From positions 122,599-186,598 of the forward strand of contig JAUYJL010000010.1 of assembly GCA_030688025.1 (NCBI GenBank): a stretch of 64,000 bases of DNA, in the 5' to 3' direction. Numbering within the stretch: position 1 is the stretch's first letter; every line of letters starts with the position of its first letter. The notes below the pieces were generated by a model that was given only the letters and a program-made list of their open reading frames with translations, did not search any database and was not told the DNA's origin. Source of the DNA: Candidatus Peregrinibacteria bacterium (GTDB lineage Bacteria > Patescibacteriota > Gracilibacteria > UBA1369 > LOWO2-01-FULL-3). Both the position numbers and the translations under genes were made by a program. This document shows positions 51,937-59,806 of this stretch, in pieces.

Positions 51937-52618
51937 TTTCCGGGGATTCCATATTAATAAGCGTATAAGGTATAACTTCCCTATCTTTACACATAGACCA
52001 AGGAAATTGTTTATGAGTAAAGTCTACAATCTCTTGAGTGTTCGCATTTTTCCATTTCTTACAAATAGCCTTCACAAGCTCCAATTCTTTTTTATCCAAA
52101 ACAGCGTCATTTGGCTGCTCTATCAAAGAAATCAAGACTGCATCACCATTCTTTTCCACACCAACAGATTCGTCGTTATCAATGATATCAAAAAATTCAA
52201 TTGCCACAGGACCTCTTTCGAACCGGCGATATTCAAATCCGGAAATTGCCTTTAAATAATTATAATAACTAGCAAAATCAGAAAGATAAACCAGCTTCGC
52301 CAACTTGGTTTTTGTAATTTTTCCATCAACATCAGATCCATATTTTATACATTGCAAAATAAGATTATGAAATTTTGCAAAAGACTTTTCTCCAAAATTT
52401 TGCAAATCAACTTTTTTAGAGACACTCAATTCTTCATCAAGAATAATTTCCATAGGTAAATCGAAAATTTCTGAAATTTTTCTAAGCTCAGTTAGGTTTA
52501 TATCTCTTTCGCCTTTTTCTATTGCAACAAGAGTAGGCCTAGAAAAACCGAGCTTCTGAGCAAGCTCTTCCTGCGAAAGGCCAGCCGACTTGCGTAACTT
52601 AACAATAAAATCTTTCAT
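51926..52618 (-). CDS. panA: XRE-HTH plus Panacea (DUF4065) antitoxin 3
   Basis: 230 aa. The HTH is at residues 5-60 (LRKSAGLSQEELAQKLGFSR). The Panacea part is divergent from the other two: ITKTKLAKLVYLSDFASYYN, FEYRRFERGPVAIEF, and THKQFPWSMCKDREVI, which matches the SHRDxPW element in place. It has a consensus promoter and its own dyad, distinct from those of the other modules. Confidence 0.85.
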   Translation of the reverse strand: MKDFIVKLRKSAGLSQEELAQKLGFSRPTLVAIEKGERDINLTELRKISEIFDLPMEIILDEELSVSKKVDLQNFGEKSFAKFHNLILQCIKYGSDVDGKITKTKLAKLVYLSDFASYYNYLKAISGFEYRRFERGPVAIEFFDIIDNDESVGVEKNGDAVLISLIEQPNDAVLDKKELELVKAICKKWKNANTQEIVDFTHKQFPWSMCKDREVIPYTLINMESPENVY

Positions 52619-52649
52619 GAGGAATTTGTTTAAGTTTATGAGTACAATA

Positions 52650-52679
52650 ATTATATCCTACGAATAGACCAAATGTCAA
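52650..52679 (-). promoter_or_regulatory. Consensus promoter of Panacea module 3
   Basis: Minus-strand TTGACA (52674-52679), 18-bp spacer and TATAAT (52650-52655), both perfect. Leader about 25 nt. Confidence 0.75.
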
Positions 52680-52693
52680 TATTGTTTACATTT
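52671..52693. promoter_or_regulatory. Candidate operator of module 3
   Basis: AAATGTCAA-TATTG-TTTACATTT, a dyad with 8 of 9 bases matching, lying over the -35. Confidence 0.5.
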
Positions 52694-52798
52694 TGACGAT
52701 AAAAATAGTAAAAAAGATAATTTTGTAAGATTTTCTTTACTCATGCCTCTTCAGCCACGAATGGGGTTCCGAACGACCAACTACCTAAGGAGCCTTTT

Positions 52799-53401
52799 TT
52801 ATTCATACTTCTCTATCCTTTCAATGATAATTCTCGTAGTAGAAAAAATATCATCGATATCTCGTTTCTCATACTTATCATCGACTTCTTTTAAACTATA
52901 AGGATGAATGCGATTCCTCATTTTTCTGATTTTTTCAGCCTTCTGGAAAATCTCTTCCGTAAAAAGCTTGCAACGTTTCGCAGCTTTATTAAGTTCGCAA
53001 AAATCAGTGTCATCCGATAATCTTTTTGCATTTGTAATTTCTTTGACACCACATATCCTTTCAGTAGTCGATATTTTATATAATTCTTTTATTTGAGAAT
53101 ATTTTTTCTCCCTACCCATTATTTGATCTTCTTCAATCTTCTTTTCCGCAATTAACTCACTCAATTTATAATGTATAAGACTTTCAACAATTGATGCTGT
53201 AAAAATGATAATAGTCTTAAAAGTAGAATACGTAACCGCTCCCGGCAATTCATATTCAGCCTCTATGGAAAGCAAAAAAATTATATATTGCATGTTAATT
53301 GCAACATTCTCTCTAAGTACTGGATTCTTGATGAAATTAAAACGATCTTCTAAGGCTTTTACTTCTGCAATCTCCGAATCGTAAAACTTTTTCTTAGCCA
53401 T
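52799..53401 (-). CDS. HEPN-like 200-aa protein
   Basis: All-helical, with two hydrophobic helices in the middle (residues 38-50, 62-80). The late motif EKIRKMRNRIHPYSL gives R159-x6-H166, matching the R-x4-6-H motif of HEPN ribonucleases, followed by an acidic C-terminal helix. A 58-aa small protein gene ends 8 bp inside its start, so the two are translationally coupled. It could be a toxin or an abortive-infection effector; inference. Confidence 0.72.
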   Translation of the reverse strand: MAKKKFYDSEIAEVKALEDRFNFIKNPVLRENVAINMQYIIFLLSIEAEYELPGAVTYSTFKTIIIFTASIVESLIHYKLSELIAEKKIEEDQIMGREKKYSQIKELYKISTTERICGVKEITNAKRLSDDTDFCELNKAAKRCKLFTEEIFQKAEKIRKMRNRIHPYSLKEVDDKYEKRDIDDIFSTTRIIIERIEKYE

Positions 53402-53570
53402 TTCTCAAAAGTTCACTTAATGATTTATACCCGATGTCTTTTAAGTAATCCCAAAGCTCTTTATCATTCCTTCCACCAAAATCCTTACCGTACATTTTCT
53501 CTATTGTTCCCATCTGTGTATTTTCTCTCTTTTTCCCGAATTGTGATGATTTTGTATTTTGCATATTCAT
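53394..53570 (-). CDS. 58-aa partner of the HEPN-like protein
   Basis: A short gene starting at ATG 53570 (a second ATG at 53564) and ending TAA at 53394-53396, overlapping the HEPN-like start by 8 bp. The N-terminus is basic and polar (MNMQNTKSSQFGKKREN); the C-terminal half GTIEKMYGKDFGGRNDKEL and SLSELLRNG looks like a small helical domain. Coupling and size suit an antitoxin or DNA-binding partner. The family resembles small proteins with a GTIEK-YG-DF pattern that I recall but cannot name. Confidence 0.65.
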   Translation of the reverse strand: MNMQNTKSSQFGKKRENTQMGTIEKMYGKDFGGRNDKELWDYLKDIGYKSLSELLRNG

Positions 53571-53651
53571 CTGAGGTTACTTCTACCCTAAAAATAACAG
53601 ACATTTGGAAAAAATAAAAGTATTAAATAAAAATCATACTTCCCCACCCTC

Positions 53652-53680
53652 TTGCAAACCTTCCCCCGCCCGTTTATACT
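53652..53680 (+). promoter_or_regulatory. Promoter of purA
   Basis: TTGCAA (53652-53657), 17-bp spacer and TATACT (53675-53680). Leader about 21 nt. Confidence 0.6.
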
Positions 53681-53707
53681 CCCACCTGTACATAAACACC
53701 TTTAAAT

Positions 53708-55015
53708 ATGGCAAAAATGCAACTCAAACTTGGTAATCTTACGGCCGTACTCGGCACACAATGGGGCGATGAGGGGAAGGGAAAACTTATCGACATTTTG
53801 TCGGAAGAGTTTGAATTGGTCGTGCGCGCCGCAGGCGGAGCAAATGCGGGACATACCATTTACTTGAGAGATCCGGTAAATCCTACAACTTCAAAAAAAT
53901 TCGTATTTCACCTCGTTCCATCCGGAATGCTTCACCCAAAATGTGTCTGCATTATCGGAAACGGCGTGGTTTTACACTTGCCTACCCTATTTGAAGAAAT
54001 CGAACTTTTAGAAAAAAATAATATTTCAACAAACGGCAGAATCTTGATTGCAGACCGCACACATCTGCTTTTTGACTATCACAAAGAAATCGACGGTATC
54101 CAAGAAGAGAAAAAAGGCGACAAAAAAGTCGGCACAACAAAACGTGGAATCGGGCCTTGCTACATGGATAAAACATCACGCATGGGAATCCGCGTACACG
54201 AATTACTCGACTTCGCAAAATTCGAAGCAAAATACAGACAAAATCTAGCAACCCTAAAAGACCTCTACGGAGAATTCACATACGACGTTGAAAAAGAACT
54301 ATCAGAACTCAAAATGCTTGCCGAAAAAGTGAAACCAATGCTTGTAGACGGCGCACATTATCTTCACACCGCATACAAAGGCGGGCGAAAAATCCTAGTC
54401 GAAGGCGCAAACGGAAGCATGCTAGACGTTGATCACGGAACATATCCATTCGTCACATCATCAAACCCGACAATCGGCGGAATCTCAACAGGAACAGGAA
54501 TTCCGGGAAGATTTTTCACGAGCCTAGTCGGAATCATGAAAGCATACGTCACTCGTGTGGGAAGCGGACCATTTCCAACTGAACTAAAAGACCAACTCGG
54601 CGAAGACATCCGACAAAAAGGAGGTGAATTTGGCGCAACCACAGGCCGTCCACGAAGATGCGGCTGGTACGACAGCGTAATCGGAAAATACGCAGTAATG
54701 CTAAATGGCCTAACCGACATCAACCTCACAAAACTCGACGTATTAACAGGACTTGAAACACTAAAAATTGCGACAGCATACAAATACAATGACCAAGTTT
54801 TGCCTTCAGTACCTGCAGATTTGGACATCATGGAAAATATGGAAATCGAATATATTGAAATGGCAGGATGGACTGAAAACATCGGAGACATACGAAAATT
54901 CGAAGATTTACCACAGAATGCACAAGCGTACGTTTTGAAAATCGAAGAATTAATAGGATGTAAAATTTCATCAATCGGCGTCGGACTTGAAAGAGACGCT
55001 ATGATATTTCGATAA
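53708..55015 (+). CDS. purA: Adenylosuccinate synthetase
   Basis: First step from IMP to AMP, GTP-dependent. 435 aa: VLGTQWGDEGKGKLIDILSE (P-loop with catalytic Asp), GGANAGHTIYL, GTTKRGIGPCYMDK, LVEGANGSMLDVDHGTYPFV, GVTTGRPRRCGWYD-like TTGRPRRCGWYD, and TNLTKLDVLTG. It completes the adenylate branch with purB. An inverted-repeat element starts 4 bp after its stop. Confidence 0.97.
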   Translation: MAKMQLKLGNLTAVLGTQWGDEGKGKLIDILSEEFELVVRAAGGANAGHTIYLRDPVNPTTSKKFVFHLVPSGMLHPKCVCIIGNGVVLHLPTLFEEIELLEKNNISTNGRILIADRTHLLFDYHKEIDGIQEEKKGDKKVGTTKRGIGPCYMDKTSRMGIRVHELLDFAKFEAKYRQNLATLKDLYGEFTYDVEKELSELKMLAEKVKPMLVDGAHYLHTAYKGGRKILVEGANGSMLDVDHGTYPFVTSSNPTIGGISTGTGIPGRFFTSLVGIMKAYVTRVGSGPFPTELKDQLGEDIRQKGGEFGATTGRPRRCGWYDSVIGKYAVMLNGLTDINLTKLDVLTGLETLKIATAYKYNDQVLPSVPADLDIMENMEIEYIEMAGWTENIGDIRKFEDLPQNAQAYVLKIEELIGCKISSIGVGLERDAMIFR

Positions 55016-55019
55016 TTAA

Positions 55020-55141
55020 TGAATCTCTAAAAAATGTATAATACAAGGCAACAAGGAGCTTACGACCGAGCCGTACGAGACAAGTACGGCGAGTAGGAAG
55101 CGACGAAGTTAACGCAGTAGTACACATTTTTCAGAGATTCA
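55020..55141. repeat. Structured inverted-repeat element between purA and yajQ
   Basis: A 122-bp element with 18-base terminal arms: TGAATCTCTAAAAAATGT (55020-55037) pairs with ACATTTTTCAGAGATTCA (55124-55141) with one mismatch. Inside it are a perfect hairpin GCCGTAC-GAGACAA-GTACGGC (55070-55090) and TATAAT (55037-55042). There is no target duplication or reading frame of note. It may be a MITE-like element, a non-coding RNA or a regulatory element; no family was recognised. Confidence 0.55.
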
Positions 55142-55160
55142 CATCTTAACCCCAACAAAT

Positions 55161-55655
55161 ATGGCCTCAGATCACTCAATGGACATTGTCGCAAAATTCG
55201 ACATGCAGGAAATGAGAAACGCCGTAGACCAAGCGAAAAAAGAGATTTTGACAAGATACGATTTGAAAGATTCTGCCATCGAAATCGAACTAACAGACGA
55301 CCTCATAAAAATAAACACAGCCAACGAATTTCAACTCGACACAGTGTATGAAATCATCATGAAACGAATGGCGGCTCGCGGACTTTCAACAAAAATCCTA
55401 GATCGCCAAAAATTCGAACCAGCCGGCGGAATGCGCGTAAAACAAGAAATAAAACTTGTAAAAGTCATCGACCAAGAAAGCGCAAAAACAATCACAAAAC
55501 TAATTCGCGATAATTTCCCAAAAGCAAAAGCCTCTATCCAAGGCGACGAAGTCCGCGTCACATCAAAAACAATCGACGATCTTCAAGGCACGATGCGACT
55601 TTTGGAGAAACAGGAAAACTTGAAGGTTCCATTGTCATTTACTAATTTCAAATAA
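55161..55655 (+). CDS. YajQ/UPF0234 family nucleotide-binding protein
   Basis: 164 aa, normal length. HSMDIVAKFDMQEMRNAVDQ at the start, RYDLKDS, AARGLSTKILDRQ, VKQEIKLVKVIDQESAK and VRVTSKTIDDLQ are the family signatures. YajQ proteins bind tRNA and GTP in vitro, or cyclic di-GMP in some; the role is unsettled. Confidence 0.94.
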   Translation: MASDHSMDIVAKFDMQEMRNAVDQAKKEILTRYDLKDSAIEIELTDDLIKINTANEFQLDTVYEIIMKRMAARGLSTKILDRQKFEPAGGMRVKQEIKLVKVIDQESAKTITKLIRDNFPKAKASIQGDEVRVTSKTIDDLQGTMRLLEKQENLKVPLSFTNFK

Positions 55656-55657
55656 AT

Positions 55658-55999
55658 ATGAAATTTATTGATTCAAAAATCAGCAAAAATCTCCTCGCCG
55701 AAATCGCAAAAGAACGCTTTGGTGATATGGTAAAAGCCGTTGTTGACATCGAATTAGGAATAATGGTTGTCGGTGGAGAACTTCACGCCGATGAAGAAGC
55801 AATGCTACTCGAACGCGACTCAAAACAGGAAAATTTATGGGGAATCAATATTTATGTGGAGAAAACAGGCGAAGAAATGATAGAATTCGACTCCATGATA
55901 AACATTCGACCACGTCAAAATAATCGCTCAAGAGATGTACTTGATCCGGCAATAAGAGAAAAAATCAAAATTATCGTAAATAATCTTATAGAAGAATGA
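55658..55999 (+). CDS. DUF5674 family protein
   Basis: 113 aa, conserved hypothetical family. VKAVVDIELGIMVVGGELHA, EENLWGINIY-like WGINIYVEKTG, and INIRPRQNNRSRDVLDPAIR are typical. The pattern is common in CPR and cyanobacteria, with no known function. It starts 3 bp behind yajQ and its TGA overlaps the next ATG. Confidence 0.85.
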   Translation: MKFIDSKISKNLLAEIAKERFGDMVKAVVDIELGIMVVGGELHADEEAMLLERDSKQENLWGINIYVEKTGEEMIEFDSMINIRPRQNNRSRDVLDPAIREKIKIIVNNLIEE

Positions 56000-56316
56000 A
56001 GACTACACACACAGATTTGGCAAACGGGAGATGGTTTACAATGTCACTCTCTGAACAAATGGGAAATACAGGAAGCGAAATCCATCGCTTAGTGCTTTCG
56101 CAAAACAAAGATCAAGCAAGATTTGACTCGGCTTTTGACCGAGCATTAGAATTAATTGACCTGACTTTAGCAGATCCAAGATGGAAAAAAGGCTACAAGG
56201 AAATAGCTCGTGTTCGTGAAGTTTTATGCGATATTTTCTTTGGCAAAAATCAATATGACACATCGCTGGAAGCTTTGGATAATTATTTTTTTCAATTCGG
56301 CCTCGCAGCACGATAA
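55996..56316 (+). CDS. Conserved hypothetical protein, helical, 106 aa
   Basis: THTDLANGRWFTMSLSEQMG and NTGSEIHRLVL open the protein, with RALELIDLTLADPRW next. I recall this as a conserved family in CPR and some archaea, unnamed and uncharacterised, probably all-helical. It is coupled with DUF5674 by an ATGA overlap and lies 13 bp before the Cys-rich gene. Confidence 0.75.
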   Translation: MKTTHTDLANGRWFTMSLSEQMGNTGSEIHRLVLSQNKDQARFDSAFDRALELIDLTLADPRWKKGYKEIARVREVLCDIFFGKNQYDTSLEALDNYFFQFGLAAR

Positions 56317-56328
56317 CCAAATTTTAAT

Positions 56329-57948
56329 ATGCCACAAACCGCATCTGACAAAGAAATAGAATTTTGTAAAAAAATGGGCGTACCCGTGCCGACACTTGAG
56401 CCACTTGAAAGGTTTCGCACACTCATGGCCTTCCGCAACGAATGGAAACTTTATCGCCGAAAATGCGACGCCACAGGCGAAGAAATCCTCAGCGCCTACG
56501 CAAAAGACAGTCCATTTAAAGTCTACAAAAATAGCGTTTGGTGGGGCGACACTTGGGATGCACTTGAATATGGACGCGACTACGACTTCAGCAAAACATT
56601 TTTCGAACAATTCAAAGAATTACAACTCGTAGTTCCACGCGAAGGCACATCGATTTTCAACTGCGAAAACTGCGACCACAACAGCCACATCCGCGAATCA
56701 CGAAATTGTTACCTAAATTCACTCGTCGCAAAATGCGAAGATCTCTACTATTCATACTGGATGGTAAACGACAAAAACGTCTTCGACTCGATGATCACAA
56801 ACGACTCAACACTTTGCTACTATTGTTCAAACGTAAATAAAAGTTACGGATGTTTCTTCCTCGAAGAAGCCAACAATTGCACCGACTGTCATTTTTGCTA
56901 TCAAATTCACGGATGCAACAACTGCATTTTCTCAAGCAATATAGCCAATAAAAGCTATTACGCGTTCAACAAAAAATGCACGAAAGAAGAATTTGCAGAA
57001 ATAAAAAAGAAATATATAAACGGTTCGTTCAAATCTCTCGAAGAAGGCAAAAAAGAATTTGAAAAAATGAGAAAAGAAGCTAAACAAAGAGCAGTTCACA
57101 ATTTGAATTGTGAAAACACAACCGGCGACCACATGTACAATTGCAAAAACTGCGAAAATTCATACGAAGGATTCAATTCCGAAGATTGCGTAAACAGCAT
57201 CTCTCTTGGCGACGCAACCTCAGCCTACAGCTGTTATTCGGCTGGATGGCCAAATTGCCCGGGACCGGTCTACATGTCCCTCGTGAGCAGAGCCTGCCAA
57301 GACGTCGCTTTCGGCAACTACAACTGGTATTCAAGCAAACTCCGCTACTGCGAGGGCATGAACACATGCGACAGTTGTTTGGGATGTATCGGACTTCGCC
57401 ACAAAAATTATTGCATTTTGAATAAACAATACACAAAAGAAGAATATTACGCGCTAATTCCAAAAGTCATCGCTCACATGGAAAAGACCGGAGAATGGGG
57501 ACAATTCTTCCCTAAAAATTTATCCGCCTTCGCATACAACGAAACCGCCGCACAAGATTTTTTCCCACTCGAAAAAGAACAAGCCATAAAAATGGGATAC
57601 AAATGGCGCGATGAAGAAGCAAAAAATTCAAAACCTGCAACAACAGAAATTCCTGAAAACATAAAAGACGCACCAGACACATTCATCAAAGAAGTTTTGG
57701 CCTGCGACACATGCAAATCAAGCTACAAAATCATCGAACCAGAACTAAGATTTTACAAACAAAGCAGTCTTCCTATCCCAAGAATTTGCCCAGAATGCCG
57801 CTACAAAGAACGCGCACTAAAGCGCAATCCTTTCGCATTATTCAAACGAAACTGTAGTAATTGCGGCACAGAAATCGACAGCACTTTCAGTCCCGACAGA
57901 AAAGAAGTCGTTTATTGCGAAAAATGTTATCTGGAAGCGGTGGAATAA
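56329..57948 (+). CDS. Cys-rich zinc-ribbon repeat protein
   Basis: 539 aa with many CxxC motifs. An N-terminal RNEWKLYRRKCDATGE leads to repeated units such as FNCENCDHNSHI, SRNCYLNSLVAKCEDLYYSY and CTDCHFCYQIHGCNNC over residues 105-240, with more in 265-365. The end has CDTCKSSYKI, ICPECRYKERALKR and NCSNCGTEID, which look like three zinc ribbons. Similar proteins are frequent in CPR genomes, of unknown function. Repeats suggest a beta-helix-like or metal-scaffolded fold. It is the last of the four-gene run after yajQ. Confidence 0.78.
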   Translation: MPQTASDKEIEFCKKMGVPVPTLEPLERFRTLMAFRNEWKLYRRKCDATGEEILSAYAKDSPFKVYKNSVWWGDTWDALEYGRDYDFSKTFFEQFKELQLVVPREGTSIFNCENCDHNSHIRESRNCYLNSLVAKCEDLYYSYWMVNDKNVFDSMITNDSTLCYYCSNVNKSYGCFFLEEANNCTDCHFCYQIHGCNNCIFSSNIANKSYYAFNKKCTKEEFAEIKKKYINGSFKSLEEGKKEFEKMRKEAKQRAVHNLNCENTTGDHMYNCKNCENSYEGFNSEDCVNSISLGDATSAYSCYSAGWPNCPGPVYMSLVSRACQDVAFGNYNWYSSKLRYCEGMNTCDSCLGCIGLRHKNYCILNKQYTKEEYYALIPKVIAHMEKTGEWGQFFPKNLSAFAYNETAAQDFFPLEKEQAIKMGYKWRDEEAKNSKPATTEIPENIKDAPDTFIKEVLACDTCKSSYKIIEPELRFYKQSSLPIPRICPECRYKERALKRNPFALFKRNCSNCGTEIDSTFSPDRKEVVYCEKCYLEAVE

Positions 57949-58073
57949 AACACCACAATCTTCCTTTACAAACCACAAATAAGGTTGTACCATGCTTTCT
58001 CGTAATAAAAATTATTATGACAGGACACCAACCTCCTGTTGCAATGTTTTCTAGAAGATTGAAGTAAAACAAT

Positions 58074-58823
58074 ATGAGAATCTTACAAAAAACTGAACAA
58101 TGGCTAACTCAGATTCTAGAGCATGGCAACACTTTGGACTCTGATATCATCGCAAAAGCATATGATCAAGCAATGGATAGTTGGCTAGACAGAGCCCTAT
58201 TAAAGCTGAGAGCAAAAAGTTTCAATCCGCGTTATTTAGCCAAACACATAGAAAAATTAGCAAAACAACCAACCGGCGAAATCACTTGCTTAGACGTAGG
58301 ATGCAATATAGGCGCAAAAACAAATTTAATATTAGAGATTTTAAAATCGCTTGGTTGTTCCAAAGTTGCATTTCATGGAATTGATCTATCTGAAAAAGCA
58401 ATAGCTATAATAAAAAAATCAAATAAACACAGCAACGCGACTTATAAGGTAGCGGATTTTTTGACGATGAATCTAAAAGAAGATTCTTATGACTACATAT
58501 TCCTGACAGCAGTATGGCATCACATAAAAGATCAGGAAGAAGCAATAAAAAAGATAGAAAAAGCCCTAAAACCAGGAGGATTAGGAATCATTTTCAATGG
58601 ATTTTATCCGGAAAATATAGTCTTAAGAATACCATCTTTATTGCTACAAAAATTCTACAGACTAATCGTAAAAAGAAACGGCTTGCGCTACACGAAACCT
58701 TTGATTTCTTCTATCGAAAAATTAGTAAGTAAGAAATGCAAAAAACTAAAATTCCTCGGAAATTTCTCAACCGGATTTCCAACGAATATCTTAAATACTC
58801 GCATGCTGATACTAACTAAATAA
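58074..58823 (+). CDS. Class I SAM-dependent methyltransferase
   Basis: 249 aa. Motif I is CLDVGCNIGAKTNLIL (residues 73-90), with GIDLSEKAI and FLTAVWHHIKD following, and KALKPGGLGIIFNG. The C-terminal third is hydrophobic at NIVLRIPSLLLQKFYRL and basic. The substrate is unknown. It stands alone with no same-strand partner. Confidence 0.85.
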   Translation: MRILQKTEQWLTQILEHGNTLDSDIIAKAYDQAMDSWLDRALLKLRAKSFNPRYLAKHIEKLAKQPTGEITCLDVGCNIGAKTNLILEILKSLGCSKVAFHGIDLSEKAIAIIKKSNKHSNATYKVADFLTMNLKEDSYDYIFLTAVWHHIKDQEEAIKKIEKALKPGGLGIIFNGFYPENIVLRIPSLLLQKFYRLIVKRNGLRYTKPLISSIEKLVSKKCKKLKFLGNFSTGFPTNILNTRMLILTK

Positions 58824-58843
58824 ATTATTTAAGACCTCCAATC

Positions 58844-59314
58844 ATGGAAATAGGTAGATCAGAAGATTTAAATACAGAGACAGGGAAAATCGAACCAGAA
58901 AACAAGGTTGTAGGGACTACCATGCAAGCGATTAGGGATAGAGCAGGAAAAGTCTTGGATTTCATAAGAACTGCTCCTTTTGGATACGGATTTTTGTTGG
59001 CAAATGCCTTGATCACAACAGACATGATTAAAAACCCACATGGTAACAATTACATAACAGCACTTTTGTCAGCCACAACCACAATAACAACAATTATGGC
59101 TATAAAAGACCAATTCAACTTAAGAGCAAAATTAGAAAGAAAAAGCGCGATCGAAGGCTATTCTGATGAAATATTTACGAAAACTATTCCAAAATGGTGC
59201 GATAGACAAACAGCAAGGGTTGTCGCAAGAAGACTCGGAAAATTAGACAAATACACAGCGCTATGCGAAAAGAATAAAGGGGAAATGGCATATCCTAAGC
59301 TAGGACATTTTTAA
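58844..59314 (+). CDS. Hypothetical membrane protein
   Basis: 156 aa, unrecognised. Two hydrophobic segments (about 41-58 and 66-88), a polar N-terminus (residues 1-30) and a basic C-terminus that ends LCEKNKGEMAYPKLGHF. It lies 20 bp after the methyltransferase gene on the same strand. Stretch 59315-59476 after it holds a tRNA-like fragment and a terminator. Confidence 0.6.
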   Translation: MEIGRSEDLNTETGKIEPENKVVGTTMQAIRDRAGKVLDFIRTAPFGYGFLLANALITTDMIKNPHGNNYITALLSATTTITTIMAIKDQFNLRAKLERKSAIEGYSDEIFTKTIPKWCDRQTARVVARRLGKLDKYTALCEKNKGEMAYPKLGHF

Positions 59315-59321
59315 AATAAAA

Positions 59322-59359
59322 TGGTGGGCGTTGAGGGATTTACCCTCCGGGGCACGCCC
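59322..59359 (-). other. tRNA-Val-derived acceptor/T-arm minihelix
   Basis: The first 19 bp (59322-59340) repeat the 3' end of tRNA-Val exactly, including the encoded CCA. On the minus strand a GGGCGT start pairs with ACGCCC, and GAGGG-TAAAT-CCCTC makes a small T-like arm, so 38 nt can fold as a minihelix without D and anticodon arms. The T loop is only 5 nt. It may be a tRNA relic or a small tRNA-like RNA. The adjoining segment 59360-59440 contains two further paired stretches, e.g. CCATCTT/AAGATGG. Confidence 0.5.
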
Positions 59360-59435
59360 TAGCAAAGCCCATCTTGAAAAGATGGCTGCTCTGCGAAGCA
59401 ACCTTGGGTTGTAAACTTCGAATCTCTTCACGCAA

Positions 59436-59475
59436 CAAAAAAACATCTCTGTCTCAAAGACAGAGCCGTTTTTTT
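59436..59475. terminator. Bidirectional intrinsic terminator
   Basis: CTCTGTC (59447-59453) pairs with GACAGAG (59459-59465). A seven-T run follows on the + strand and a seven-A run precedes it, so it can stop tRNA-Val transcripts on the minus strand and the 156-aa gene on the plus strand. Confidence 0.8.
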
Positions 59476-59476
59476 C

Positions 59477-59553
59477 TGGTGGGCGTTGAGGGATTCGAAC
59501 CCCCGACCCTCTCGGTGTAAACGAGATGCTCTAGCCAACTGAGCTAAACGCCC
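59477..59553 (-). tRNA. tRNA-Val (anticodon TAC)
   Basis: On the minus strand the 77-nt gene starts GGGCGTTTAGCTCAGTTGGC and ends with encoded CCA. The acceptor GGGCGTT pairs with AACGCCC. Anticodon stem TCTCG/CGAGA encloses TTTACAC, giving TAC. T arm GGGGGTTCGAATCCCTC is normal. Confidence 0.95.
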
Positions 59554-59611
59554 TTGTTTTTAAAAACCTACAACTGAAGCCTATACCTTTTACCATAGCG
59601 GACAAAAACTT

Positions 59612-59779
59612 TCAAGATTTTTTCAAATTTTTCTTGATAGCATCAATAAGAACCTGCGGATCCATCGGCTTCTTAAAATTAAGCCCAAACTCTTTATCAT
59701 TTTCATAATACTCAATAGCGTCATGATCCACCATTCGCATAACCTTATTTGTAACAATACACTTTCCCATGTCTTTCAT
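59612..59779 (-). CDS. Small protein resembling the end of a REC domain
   Basis: 55 aa from the ATG at 59779 (a GTG at 59803 also works). The C-terminal FGLNFKKPMDPQVLIDAIKK resembles the KP turn and last helix of response-regulator receiver domains. The preceding part lacks the rest of that fold, so this may be a fragment or a chance likeness. It lies 27 bp after the YgjP-like gene. Confidence 0.45.
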   Translation of the reverse strand: MKDMGKCIVTNKVMRMVDHDAIEYYENDKEFGLNFKKPMDPQVLIDAIKKNLKKS

Positions 59780-59806
59780 TATAAACAAAAAAATAATCCG
59801 CACAAC

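Noticed and set aside
52619..52798. Hidden gene or RNA between antitoxin 3 and the HEPN-like gene
   Set aside because: Only short frames and no stable hairpin with a T run on the right strand.
59322..59440. A second complete tRNA
   Set aside because: It has no D arm or anticodon arm. Only the acceptor and T-arm part is present.
59322..59495. att site of an integrated element
   Set aside because: The 19-bp repeats flank only 155 bp with no integrase, so this is not a normal island.
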